A stretch of 64,000 bases of DNA, taken from assembly GCF_003119195.2 (NCBI RefSeq), contig NZ_CP022255.1:1-64000 (forward strand), given 5' to 3'. Source of the stretch: Azospirillum baldaniorum. Lineage in GTDB: Bacteria > Pseudomonadota > Alphaproteobacteria > Azospirillales > Azospirillaceae. Of the stretch, positions 34,514-43,338 are shown in pieces. Under the pieces are notes generated by a model. The model ran no database searches. It was given only the letters and a program-made list of their open reading frames with translations, and was not told the origin of the DNA. Both the position numbers and the translations under genes were made by a program. Positions within the stretch are counted from its first letter, which is position 1; each line of letters opens with the position of its first letter.

Positions 34514-34523
34514 GAGAGCCGGC

Positions 34524-35429
34524 ATGGAACGGATCGCGACCTTCAACCACCAGAACCAGCTCGTCCGCTACATGCTGGCGGCGGAGTCACGGGTGGCCAC
34601 CGCCCAGGTGCAGGCGGCGACCGGCGAGGCGTCGGTCGATTACAAGGGCATCGCCGGCGACAGCGGGCGCCTCGTCAACCTGGAGAGCCACTACCGCCGC
34701 TCCGAGCGCTACGTCGACGAGGGGGAGGTGGTCAACGGGCGCATCCAGACCATGCACGACGCCGTGGGCGGGATGATCGACCTCGCCAACCGGGTGCGCA
34801 GCCTCGTCGCCAGCCTCCAGGGGGCGGGCAGCGGCGCCGCGGACGGCATCAAAAGCGAGGCGCAGGCCCTGATGACGGAGTTCGCCGGGCTGCTGAACAC
34901 CCAGCAGGAAGGCCGCTACCTGTTCGCCGGGGGGCGCACCGACCGCGCGGCGGTGTCGCTGGACGGACTGCCGGCGGCGACCAGCCCCTCCACCGCGGAC
35001 ACGGGCTACTACAAGGGCGACGGCAGCGTTTCCTACTTCCAGGCCGCCGACGACCTCATCGTCCAGTACGGCGTCACCGCCGACGACCCGTCCATCGAAA
35101 AGGCACTTCGCTCCATCAGCCTGATCGCCAACATGCCGACCAACCCGGTGGACACCACGCTGGTGGACGAGGCGTCCGACCTCGCCGACGCGGCGGCGGA
35201 CGGGCTGACCGTGGTGCAGACGAAGCTCGGCTCCGCCTCCGCCACGCTGGAGCGGACCATCGACCGCCACCTGGAGCAGCAGCTCGTCCTCCAGACCCAC
35301 GTCGAGGACATCCGCAACATCGACCTCGCGGAGGCGACGACGCGCCTGTCGCAGCTTCAGGCCAACCTGGAGTCGACCATGAGCCTGATGAAGATCCTCC
35401 AGCAGACCAACCTGAACGATTTTCTCTGA
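34524..35429 (+). CDS. flgL: Hook-filament junction protein FlgL
   Basis: A 301-residue flagellin-like protein: MERIATFNHQNQLVRYMLAA at the start, GLLNTQQEGRYLFAGGRTDR in the middle (FlgL pattern F-A-G-x-x-T-D/x-x-P) and a helical C-terminus RNIDLAEATTRLSQLQANLE. Ten bases after flgK. It forms the second junction ring. Confidence 0.87.
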   Translation: MERIATFNHQNQLVRYMLAAESRVATAQVQAATGEASVDYKGIAGDSGRLVNLESHYRRSERYVDEGEVVNGRIQTMHDAVGGMIDLANRVRSLVASLQGAGSGAADGIKSEAQALMTEFAGLLNTQQEGRYLFAGGRTDRAAVSLDGLPAATSPSTADTGYYKGDGSVSYFQAADDLIVQYGVTADDPSIEKALRSISLIANMPTNPVDTTLVDEASDLADAAADGLTVVQTKLGSASATLERTIDRHLEQQLVLQTHVEDIRNIDLAEATTRLSQLQANLESTMSLMKILQQTNLNDFL

Positions 35430-35535
35430 TCGAAAGATTCCGCGCCAGCTTTCGCGGCACCGGCCGTGAGACGCAATGAGGGCTGATGCACAGGCGGCCC
35501 CACCATCCGATCAGGCTCCGACCAGGAGGCACATC

Positions 35536-36360
35536 ATGCCCGTCATCTCCACCAACACGGCGGCGAACTCCGCGCTGCGCTACCTGAACATCAACTCCGA
35601 GAACCAGTCGAGTTCGGTCTCCAAGATCGCCAGCGGCTCGCGCATCACCAAGGCGTCGGACGACGCGGCGGGCCTGGCCGTCGGCACCTCGCTGACCTCC
35701 GACATCACGGTGCTGAAGCAGGCGGCGACCAACGCCTCGCACGGTTCCTCGATCCTCCAGGCGGCGGACGGCGGCATGTCCCGCGTCTCCGACATCGTGC
35801 AGCGCATGCGCTCGCTGGCCACCCAGTCGCTGTCCGGCGCCGTCACCGACACCGAGCGCGGCTATCTGGACGCCGAGTTCCAGCAGCTCATCGAGGAGAT
35901 CGACGGCATCGCTTCGGGCACCCGCTTCAACGACGACCCGCTGCTGGACGGCAACGGCGCCTGGGCCAGCGGTGTGGATTTCCGCGTCGGCACGGAAAGC
36001 ACGGACAAGATCACCGTCACCATCGCCAACGTGAACACCACCGGCCTGTCCATCGGCACGCTGGACGTCGGCACCTCCGCCACGGCGAGCGCCGCGCTGA
36101 CCGCGCTGGACACGGCGGTGGAAACGCTGTCGAGCGCGCGGGCCGACGTGGGCGCCCTGATCTCCCGCTTCGAGTTCCGCGGCCAGGTGCTGGACACCTC
36201 CATCGAGAACACCGAGGCGGCGCAGTCGGCGATCATGGACGTGGACGTGGCCGCCGAGCAGGCGGAGCTGGCCTCGACCAAGGTGCTGACCCAGGCGGCC
36301 ATCGCCGTGCTGTCCCAGGCCAACGAGATGCCGCAGAACCTGCTGCAGCTGCTGCGGTAA
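35536..36360 (+). CDS. fliC: Flagellin, probably lateral type
   Basis: A 274-residue flagellin. The N-terminal D0/D1 region MPVISTNTAANSALRYLNIN and SKIASGSRITKASDDAAGLA, and the C-terminal ENTEAAQSAIMDVDVAAEQA then LASTKVLTQAAIAVLSQANE, are complete; only a short central domain exists. The small size and clustering with its own flgE/K/L, fliD and fliS suggest the lateral (swarming) system of an Azospirillum-like cell rather than the large polar flagellin. A GGAGG site precedes the ATG. The downstream palindromic repeat may stabilise or end its transcript. Confidence 0.9.
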   Translation: MPVISTNTAANSALRYLNINSENQSSSVSKIASGSRITKASDDAAGLAVGTSLTSDITVLKQAATNASHGSSILQAADGGMSRVSDIVQRMRSLATQSLSGAVTDTERGYLDAEFQQLIEEIDGIASGTRFNDDPLLDGNGAWASGVDFRVGTESTDKITVTIANVNTTGLSIGTLDVGTSATASAALTALDTAVETLSSARADVGALISRFEFRGQVLDTSIENTEAAQSAIMDVDVAAEQAELASTKVLTQAAIAVLSQANEMPQNLLQLLR

Positions 36361-36379
36361 GGCTGTCTACCCACTCCTT

Positions 36380-36497
36380 CCCTCTCCCCTCCGGGGAGAG
36401 GGTTAGGGTGAGGGGGTTGGGCTGTCGCCGAACGCACCGCCACGCACACCCCCCTCACCGGCCCTTGGGGCCACCCTCTTCCCCAAAGGGGAGAGGG
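36380..36497. repeat. 118-bp-class palindromic repeat, copy 2 (inverted)
   Basis: CCCTCTCCCC-TCC-GGGGAGAGGG (36380-36402) and CCCTCTTCCCC-AAA-GGGGAGAGGG (36474-36497) flank a spacer that is the reverse complement of the copy-1 spacer with scattered changes (shared CGAACGCACC-type core). It lies between flagellin and fliD, 20 bp after the flagellin stop. Confidence 0.8.
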
Positions 36498-36519
36498 CTT
36501 CCCGTCCCCGGAGACCCGC

Positions 36520-38217
36520 ATGACGACGGTGTCCTCAACCTCATCCTCGACCGCCGCATCGACCGGCAGTTCGTCGCTGATCGCCAGCGGGTCGGGCACG
36601 GGCATCGACTATTCGGCGTTGATCGAGGCGTCAGTGCAGAAGCGCCTGTCCCGCGCCGACCGCATCGACACGACGATCACCGCCAACGAGGCCAGGATCG
36701 CCGCCTACGAGGACATGCAGTCGCTGCTGCTGGCGGTGAACACGTCGCTGGACGGGCTGCGCAACCGCAGCGTCTCGACCGGCGCCGGCAGCAACCTGTT
36801 CGAGGAACGCACCGCCTATCTGTCGGGCGGCGGCTCCACCGCGGCGGGCGACGTGCTGTCGGTGACCGCGGCGGACGGGGCGGAGACCGGCACCTATTCC
36901 ATCGTGGTGGAGCAGCTCGCCACCCGCCACAAGATCGGTGCGGCGACCACCGCCAGCCAGAGCGCCGCGCTCGGCCAGTCCGGCACCCTGACGCTGGGCG
37001 TCGCGGGCGGCACCGCCGTGTCCATCGACGTGGAGGCCGGGGATTCCCTGACCGACATCCGCGACGCCATCAACGCGCGGAAATCCACCAGCGGCGTGAC
37101 CGCCAGCATCGTGAAGGTGACCGACAGCCAGTACCAGCTGATCCTTACCGCCAACGACACCGGCAAGGCGATCACCCTCGATGACGGCGGCAGCGGCGTT
37201 CTGACCGGCCTCGGCCTGACCGACGCCGACGGCGGCTACGCCAACGAGCTGGTGGCCGCGCAGAGCGCCGTCTTTACCGTGGACGGGGTGCGGGTGGAGC
37301 GCAGCAGCAACACCATCGCCGACGCCGTCGACGGGCTGACCTTCGACCTCTACGCCGCGCTGCCCGGCCAGACGATCGGGGTGGAGATCGGCACCGATCT
37401 GGCGTCGATCAAGGGCGCGATCACCGGCTTCGTGGACGCCTACAACGCCTTCCGCGCCTTCGCCCAGAGCCATCAGACCGTCGGCAGCAGCGGCACCGCC
37501 AGCAGCGACGCCACCCTGTTCGCGGACAGCCTGCTGCGGCAGGTCACCAAGACCGTCTACGACGCCCTGAACGCGAAGGTGACGACGGACGACGGCGACA
37601 CGCTGTCGCTGGCCAGCCTGGGCATCACCTTCGCCAGCGACAACACGCTGAAAGTGGACGAGACGGCGCTGAACGCCGCGCTGACCGGCGACATCGATGC
37701 GGTGCGCACGCTGCTGGGGCTGGAGATGACCAGCTCCTCCACCGACCTGAAGCTGCTGCGCTACGACCGCAGCCTCGGCCGCACGGACTTCACCCTGGAC
37801 ATCACGGTGGCCGAGGACGGAACCCTGTCCGGCGCGTCGGTGGACGGCGACGCGTCGCTGTTCCGGGTCAGCGGCAACCGCATCATCGGCAACGACGGAA
37901 CCGCCTTCGCCGGGCTGGTTCTGGTCTACACCGGCCAGAGCGGGTCGGTGGACGTCGGCTTCTCCCAGGGGCTGGCGGACCGGCTCTACACCACGCTGAA
38001 CGGCATCGCGGCGAAGGACAGCGGCGACATCGCACGCATCGTCTCGCAGCTCGACGCCGACAACACCGACATGACCCGGCGGTCCGACGACATCAAGACC
38101 AAGGCCGAGGACTACCGCACCCGCCTGACCGCCTACTACGCCCGGCTGGAGGCCAAGGCGGAAGCCGCGAACCTCCTGCTCCAGCAGTTGAAATACAAGG
38201 AAAGCAGCGACGACTGA
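36520..38217 (+). CDS. fliD: Flagellar filament cap FliD
   Basis: A 565-residue cap protein. After a Ser/Thr-rich start comes SGTGIDYSALIEASVQKRLS and ITANEARIAAYEDMQSLLLA, the FliD N-terminus (G-I-D-x-x-x-L-I-x-x-L). FTVDGVRVERSSNTIADAVD GLTFDLYAA is the conserved FliD middle. It ends with a coiled-coil C-terminus (RTRLTAYYARLEAKAEAANL-type). It is longer than many alphaproteobacterial caps. Sits between flagellin and fliS. Confidence 0.88.
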   Translation: MTTVSSTSSSTAASTGSSSLIASGSGTGIDYSALIEASVQKRLSRADRIDTTITANEARIAAYEDMQSLLLAVNTSLDGLRNRSVSTGAGSNLFEERTAYLSGGGSTAAGDVLSVTAADGAETGTYSIVVEQLATRHKIGAATTASQSAALGQSGTLTLGVAGGTAVSIDVEAGDSLTDIRDAINARKSTSGVTASIVKVTDSQYQLILTANDTGKAITLDDGGSGVLTGLGLTDADGGYANELVAAQSAVFTVDGVRVERSSNTIADAVDGLTFDLYAALPGQTIGVEIGTDLASIKGAITGFVDAYNAFRAFAQSHQTVGSSGTASSDATLFADSLLRQVTKTVYDALNAKVTTDDGDTLSLASLGITFASDNTLKVDETALNAALTGDIDAVRTLLGLEMTSSSTDLKLLRYDRSLGRTDFTLDITVAEDGTLSGASVDGDASLFRVSGNRIIGNDGTAFAGLVLVYTGQSGSVDVGFSQGLADRLYTTLNGIAAKDSGDIARIVSQLDADNTDMTRRSDDIKTKAEDYRTRLTAYYARLEAKAEAANLLLQQLKYKESSDD

Positions 38218-38270
38218 CGGCGCCGCGCGCCCGCCAACGTCCCCGCATCCCCATCCGGAGAAGCCGTGCC

Positions 38271-38753
38271 ATGCGCAACCCGACCCTGACCAAGGCCCTG
38301 TCCGCCTACGCTTCCGCCAACAGCGCGGCGCTGCCGCCCCTGGTCGCCGTCGTCCGCCTGTACGAGACGGCGGCGGCGCATCTGCACCAGGCGCGCGACG
38401 CCGCGCGGGACGGCCGGTTCGACGCCCATTTCCAGGCCATGGACCGCGCCATCACCATCCTCTTGGGGCTTGATTCCATTCTGAAATTGGATAAAGGTGG
38501 GGATGTCGCGGCAACGCTGCGGCGCTTCTACCGGTCCCTGGTCCGGCAGGCCGGTCTGGCCGCTGCGCGCCGGGACCCCGTGGCCGCGACCGAGGCCATC
38601 ATCCGCCAGCTGTCCTTCATGACGAAGGCGTGGCAGACCATCGCCGCAGAACGCGGCGTGGTCCCCAGTTCAACCGGTGCTTCGGCCAAAGGGTCGCACG
38701 CATCCGTGATCGGGAGATCCATGGATCATGCGCGCGGCGGCCTGTTCGGCTGA
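38271..38753 (+). CDS. fliS: Flagellar export chaperone FliS-like
   Basis: A 160-residue helical protein; VAVVRLYETAAAHLHQARDA then DGRFDAHFQAMDRAITILLG LDSIL matches the FliS four-helix core (L-Y-D-G-A-x-x-x-L-x-x-A). Follows fliD by 53 bp, the normal order. It would bind the flagellin C-terminus and prevent early polymerisation. The C-terminal ~30 residues are extra compared with typical FliS. Confidence 0.75.
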   Translation: MRNPTLTKALSAYASANSAALPPLVAVVRLYETAAAHLHQARDAARDGRFDAHFQAMDRAITILLGLDSILKLDKGGDVAATLRRFYRSLVRQAGLAAARRDPVAATEAIIRQLSFMTKAWQTIAAERGVVPSSTGASAKGSHASVIGRSMDHARGGLFG

Positions 38754-38790
38754 GGACGGCACACGTCCGTCCGGCACCCTTCACAACTCC

Positions 38791-39384
38791 ATGTCCGGCA
38801 GGAGCGTGAGCGGCTTGGCGGCGGAGACCGACGAGGTCCTGATGGCGCGCATCCGTGCCGGGGATCAGGCGGCCTACCGCGCGCTCGTCCACCGCCACCT
38901 GAAGCGCGCCTACGCGCTCGCCCGCCGCATGTCCGGCAGTGACGCCGAGGCGGAGGACATCGCCCAGGACGCCTTCCTCCAGGTCTGGCAGCGGCGCGAC
39001 CACTGGACCGACGAGGGGGCCAAGTTCACCACATGGCTCTATCGGGTGGTGCTGAACCGCTGCATTGACCACAAGCGCCGCCCGGCAGGGGAGGATCTGG
39101 ACTCGGTGCCCGAGCCGCCGGACCACGCCCCCGACGCGGTCACCCACATCCAGCGCCGGCAGGTGGCCGCGCGCCTGCGCGACGCCCAGGACCGGCTGCC
39201 GCAGCAGCAGCGCGCCGCCCTCGCCCTTTATTATAACGAGGGCTTGAGCGGCGCCGAGGTTGCGACCATTATGCAAATCAGCGTAACTGCTGTGGAATCG
39301 CTGCTGAAACGCGCCCGCCAGCAGCTTCGCACGCTGTTGCGCGCCAGCGCGCAGGCCGCCAGGGATTCGTTCGAAGACGGATGA
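38791..39384 (+). CDS. ECF-type sigma factor
   Basis: A 197-residue sigma-70 family protein. Region 2 is YRALVHRHLKRAYALARRMS with AEAEDIAQDAFLQVWQRRDH (about residues 29-70), region 4 is RDAQDRLPQQQRAALALYYN and LSGAEVATIMQISVTAVESL (about 130-180). No region 3. I start at ATG 38791; the frame is open upstream into fliS. Directly followed (4 bp) by a small gene typical of such sigma partners. Its place after fliS suggests it serves the flagellar cluster or reports on it; this is inference. Confidence 0.85.
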   Translation: MSGRSVSGLAAETDEVLMARIRAGDQAAYRALVHRHLKRAYALARRMSGSDAEAEDIAQDAFLQVWQRRDHWTDEGAKFTTWLYRVVLNRCIDHKRRPAGEDLDSVPEPPDHAPDAVTHIQRRQVAARLRDAQDRLPQQQRAALALYYNEGLSGAEVATIMQISVTAVESLLKRARQQLRTLLRASAQAARDSFEDG

Positions 39385-39388
39385 CGCG

Positions 39389-39685
39389 ATGACCGAAGAC
39401 GAGTTTCGCGAGTTGCTGGACCGCCACGGCGGAGACCTGGAACGCTGGCCTCGCGTGACGTTGCGGGAGGCGCGCCGCCTCCTCGCCCAGTCCGTCGCGG
39501 CCCAGTCCATGCTGGACGAGATGGTGGCGGTCGAACTCGCCCTGGCGGAAACCGACGGCGACGCCACGCCCCCCGCCGATCTGGCCGACCGCATCTTTGA
39601 ACGGGCTTTTGGCACCAGGACGGCGTCCTCCGACGCCCTGGCGCCCGACGCCGCTCCTTTCCCGGGCCTGAATCGTCCGGTCTGA
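39389..39685 (+). CDS. Small sigma-partner protein (anti-sigma-like)
   Basis: A 98-residue protein, MTEDEFRELLDRHGGDLERW then PRVTLREARRLLAQSVAAQS. The ELLDRHG-DL-RWP pattern is common in short proteins encoded immediately downstream of alphaproteobacterial ECF sigma genes. There is no transmembrane segment and no zinc-binding HxxxCxxC, so if it is an anti-sigma factor it is soluble and not of the ZAS type. Confidence 0.65.
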   Translation: MTEDEFRELLDRHGGDLERWPRVTLREARRLLAQSVAAQSMLDEMVAVELALAETDGDATPPADLADRIFERAFGTRTASSDALAPDAAPFPGLNRPV

Positions 39686-39742
39686 TCCCTTATCCTTCAA
39701 AAGCGGGAATGCGCGGCGTCGGCAACCTCCGGCCGCCGCGGC

Positions 39743-41599
39743 TCAATGCCGCCGCAGCGAGGGGGCCTGGGAGTGGACGCGCCGCGCCGGGCGGGCGGGA
39801 AGGCGCGGCCCCGGCGCCTCCGCACCCGCCCGGCGCGCCAGGGCGGCGGCGCGGCGAAGCTCCGCCGCGATGCGCCCCAGCGCCGCGGACAGCGGCTCGC
39901 CCGCGCGGGGATGGAAGACCCGCATGGACGGGTACCAGGGACGCACGCCGCTGCCGAGGTGGGTCCAGTCCCGCGCGCCGAAGCGCCAGACCGGCACGCC
40001 CAGCGCGCCGGCCAGCTCCGCCACCGAATTTGCCGGCGCGATCACCAGATCCAGGTTGGTGGTCAGCGCCGCCGTTCCCTCGAAATCATTCTTCAGGTCG
40101 AGCCGCTCCAACTCATAGATGGGAACGCCGAAGCGCGCTTCCGCCCGCTGAATCTCGGCCTCGCAGTCGTCGTACTGCAGGTTCACGAAGGTCACCCCCG
40201 GCGCGCCCAGCACCGGCCCCCACTCGCCGAGCGGCAGATAGGCCCATTGCCGCTCGACGGTCATCAGCTGGCTGCGCCACGCGATGCCGACGCGCAGGTC
40301 CCCGCCGATGCCGTCCAGTTGTTGCCGCCGTTCCAGCACCCGCGCCGGGTCGGGAAACAGCCAGGAGGACTGCGGCGGGAAGTCCGCCAGCCCACCGCGC
40401 AGGTAACGCGGCAGCGAGCCCGCGGGAATGTGCAGGTCGCAGTCCACCGTCTCCACCAGCGCGCGCCCGCGCAGCGGCTGCTCGGCCCGGACGATGGCCT
40501 TGGGGAAGGAACGGGCGAACAGCGGCAGCAGGCGCGGCTCGCATTCGATCACCACCCGTCCGGCCTGCCGGACGGCGTCGGCGTAGCAGGACGCGAACAG
40601 GAACTCGTCCCCCACACCCTGCTCCCGCCAGATGAAAAGGCTTTTGCCGGCCAGCGGTTCGCCCCGCCATTCGGGAATGGAGAAACGCCGCTCCCGCCCC
40701 GCGCGCCCCGCGGCGAAGCGGCAGGCGTACTGGGCCCACCCGTCGGTCAGCGCGCCGCCCTCCAGATCCGCCAGACCCCGGTTGAAGCGGGCCAGCGGAT
40801 GGCCGGGGGCTGCCACCATGGCACGGTCGAACCAGCGCAAGGCGCCGGCGGTGCCGCGCCGCTGTTGCACCAGACCCAGCGTGCACAACGGATCGGCCAG
40901 AGCGGGCGCCGACACCAGCGCGCGACGGCAGGCCCGCTCCGCCTCCTCGAGGCGCCCTTCGCCGCTCAGCGCGTAGGCCAGCACGCCGTGAAGGGCGGCA
41001 TGCTGAGGCGCCAGGGCCAGCGCGCGGCGCAGCAGAAGCCCCGCCTCGGCGAAACGATCCTGGTCGCGCCGCGCGCCGCCGAGATTGCCGAGCGCGTCGG
41101 CCTGCCGCGGGTCGAGCACCAGCGCCGTCCGCCACGCCGCCGCGGCCTGTGCGGTGGCGCCCAGGTCGCGCAGCGCGTTGCCCAGATTGTTCCAGGTCCC
41201 GGCTTGTCCGGAGTCGAGCGCCAGGGCGCGGGTGAAGCGACGCACCGCCGCCCGCGGATTCCCCGCGACCCGCTCCAGCATCGCGAGGTTGGCGAGGGCC
41301 GCGCCGTCGGCGGGGGACAGGGCAAGCAGCGTGGCGTAGGCCGTGGCGGCCTCCCGCCAGCGTCCGGAGCGGCGGCTGGCGTCGGCCAGCGCGGCCCAGC
41401 CGTCCGCCCAGCCGGGTTGCAGCCGGACGGTGCGCCGGAACCAGCGCATCGCCGCCTCCGGGCGCCCCAGCCGGGCCGCCGCCAGCCCGAGCAGGAAGGT
41501 GCCCTCCGCCCGCGCCGGGTCGTAAAGGACCGCCTCCCAAGGCGAGCCGTGCCCGCCGCGCCGGCCTGCTTCCGGCACACTGTCGTGATGATCCGTCAT
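39743..41599 (-). CDS. TPR-containing glycosyltransferase
   Basis: A 618-residue protein. Residues about 25-310 are tandem TPR repeats (for example AEGTFLLGLAAARLGRPEAA, AGTWNNLGNALRDLGATAQA, WRTALVLDPRQADALGNLGG). The C-terminal part (about 330-590) is a GT-B-like domain seen in flagellin-modifying TPR proteins: GVGDEFLFASCYADAVRQAG, and DLVIAPANSVAELAGALGVP VW, which is the nucleotide-sugar pocket style. It converges with the sigma pair and belongs to the flagellar cluster by position, so a role in flagellin glycosylation is likely but unproven. Confidence 0.72.
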   Translation of the reverse strand: MTDHHDSVPEAGRRGGHGSPWEAVLYDPARAEGTFLLGLAAARLGRPEAAMRWFRRTVRLQPGWADGWAALADASRRSGRWREAATAYATLLALSPADGAALANLAMLERVAGNPRAAVRRFTRALALDSGQAGTWNNLGNALRDLGATAQAAAAWRTALVLDPRQADALGNLGGARRDQDRFAEAGLLLRRALALAPQHAALHGVLAYALSGEGRLEEAERACRRALVSAPALADPLCTLGLVQQRRGTAGALRWFDRAMVAAPGHPLARFNRGLADLEGGALTDGWAQYACRFAAGRAGRERRFSIPEWRGEPLAGKSLFIWREQGVGDEFLFASCYADAVRQAGRVVIECEPRLLPLFARSFPKAIVRAEQPLRGRALVETVDCDLHIPAGSLPRYLRGGLADFPPQSSWLFPDPARVLERRQQLDGIGGDLRVGIAWRSQLMTVERQWAYLPLGEWGPVLGAPGVTFVNLQYDDCEAEIQRAEARFGVPIYELERLDLKNDFEGTAALTTNLDLVIAPANSVAELAGALGVPVWRFGARDWTHLGSGVRPWYPSMRVFHPRAGEPLSAALGRIAAELRRAAALARRAGAEAPGPRLPARPARRVHSQAPSLRRH

Positions 41600-41631
41600 G
41601 GCCTTGTGTTTTCTTGGGTTCGGCAGCGCCG

Positions 41632-42333
41632 TCAGACGAACAGGTTGAAGCTGCCCAGCAGCTTCTCCGAGCCGCTCTGCCCATAGGAAATGGAGGAGAG
41701 GCTGGTGATCGCGTCGTTCAGCCCGCTCAGCATCGCCTGCTGGGCAGCGGACATCTGATAGGGGCTGGAACTCTTGTCGGGCTGCTTTGCGACGGTGTCG
41801 TAGTCCTGGGTGTAGCCACCCATCTGGAGCTGGATGGCGTAATTCCTGGCCTCCTTTTCCGACTGCCCCTTCTCGCGCGTCACGCGGAGCGAATACTCCC
41901 CGCGGTCGAGAGTCAGCTCGCCGGATTGAAGATTTTTGAACGCCTCGTAATCCTTGCCGGAATCGGGATTGCTGTCGGCGATCACCGTGCCGAGCCTGGT
42001 CATCAGCTGGACCCGCAGCCCGTCGTCGCCGACCTGTCCCAGCGTCGCCTCGCCCTGGGTGGTCACGCGGAAACGGTAGAAGTCCACCTTGTCGTTGGCC
42101 GCCAGATTGCTGACGACGTTCAGGCGGGTGACGTTCTTCGCCAGAATGCCGATGTCCGTCGCCTGACCCTGCAGGTTGGACGAGGTTTTGTTGACCTGCT
42201 TTTGGAACTCCTGGACATTCGTCGCGGCCGCGGCTTCCTGTTCCTTCTGCGTTTGGATCGCGGAGATGGCGTTGTTGATGGAGTCGGTCAGACCCGACAC
42301 CATGGAGTTGACACCGGCCAGCGCGTCCGACAT
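41632..42333 (-). CDS. Orphan protein with PPC-like beta domain
   Basis: A 233-residue protein I do not recognise as a named family. The N-terminus is a coiled-coil-like helix (NSMVSGLTDSINNAISAIQT QKEQE, residues 9-60) resembling flagellin-type ends. The middle, VDFYRFRVTTQGEATLGQVG, LMTRLGTVIADSNPDSGKDY and RGEYSLRVTREKG, resembles pre-peptidase C-terminal (PPC) beta-sandwiches. It has no signal peptide. It lies 32 bp upstream of the TPR glycosyltransferase on the same strand, so the two may be an operon; it may be an exported flagellar-associated substrate. Confidence 0.55.
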   Translation of the reverse strand: MSDALAGVNSMVSGLTDSINNAISAIQTQKEQEAAAATNVQEFQKQVNKTSSNLQGQATDIGILAKNVTRLNVVSNLAANDKVDFYRFRVTTQGEATLGQVGDDGLRVQLMTRLGTVIADSNPDSGKDYEAFKNLQSGELTLDRGEYSLRVTREKGQSEKEARNYAIQLQMGGYTQDYDTVAKQPDKSSSPYQMSAAQQAMLSGLNDAITSLSSISYGQSGSEKLLGSFNLFV

Positions 42334-43338
42334 GCCCCTGTCCCCGTTTGTCCGAAAAATGTTCCCGGCGTTGATACGGAGCGCCCCGCCGCGCTCCTGC
42401 GCGGCGCCGGGGCGATTTTCGCCGCCGGCCGCAAAAAAACGTCGGGGCAAAAAAACGTCGGGGCAAAAAATCAGCGTAAGCGGCCAGGAGATCCGTCCGG
42501 GCCGCGGATCACCGGCAGCATGGCCCGCAGGAGCCGCCTGAACGGCCACCCGGGCGGCTTCGGGGCTCATCGCGATGGGGCTGGTGCAGTTGCGCGTGGC
42601 GCCGCCGCACAAGTTGCAGATGGTGGCCGCCTTCCCGGGACACATCGAGCCGTCGCTGACGGCAGAGGCTTTGGCGGACGATTGGTGATGGGGACGGGCA
42701 GGGCGCTTGGGAGCGAAGAGAGCGCCGCCCCTTTTGCGTCCGCGCGCTCCTGTCGCTGGCCAGGGCCCGCGCGCCGTGCACTGGCAGCACGGAGGCATGG
42801 TCGTCGGAACGAAGAGACAGCTCTTCGGCGGGCCGCCGGTCAAGTTGCATGCCAACGACGGCGGAGCCGCCCCGGCCAGCCGGATGCTTCTGGAACGGGC
42901 TGCGGATGTCGTGGAGGGGATCGAGGACAGCCGGAGCATGGCCTACGAAGGCGCTGTGGACCCCATCGGCGGACTGGCCGGTCTTGTGGGCCGCAGCGGC
43001 CCGCTCGCCGAGGAGCAGGACGTGCATTTGGATGGAACCATAAACTGTTACGAGAGCACCTATGAACCGCACTCGGCGGAATCATAAAATGGTCCGCTGC
43101 AACCGCTCACCACCAGGACCAGCTGGGCGCGCTGGAAAGGTGTCCTCGGCGACACGCTGCGCTTCCACTCCGATCAGGCGCAGGACTCCGAGGTCGCCAT
43201 CGGCGTCGCGGCCCTTAACCGCATGCTCGACCTCGGACGCCTTGAATCCATTCGCGTCGCCTGAGCGCCAACGGGAATGGGGCGATCACTTGCTCCGCTC
43301 ACCTCGCTGCAACACGCCGTTGGTCGTGCCAAAGCCAG
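42334..43338. other. 1-kb stretch without a supported gene
   Basis: It contains a 16-bp tandem duplication (CAAAAAAACGTCGGGG at 42432-42447 and 42448-42463 plus a partial third unit). At 43101-43264 the plus strand reads WARWKGVLGDTLRFHSDQAQ then DSEVAIGVAALNRMLDLGRL, a protein-like C-terminal tail lacking any start, probably a gene remnant. Other open frames on both strands contradict each other in composition and have no recognised motif. I regard it as decayed sequence. Confidence 0.5.

Noticed and set aside
35431..35457. CGAAAG/CTTTCG and CCGCG/CGCGG short inverted repeats after flgL
   Set aside because: Mutually exclusive short stems without a T run; too weak to call a terminator.
42509..43087. 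Open frames of 126-187 codons on both strands
   Set aside because: Neither strand gives a recognised domain or a consistent start; treated as decayed sequence.
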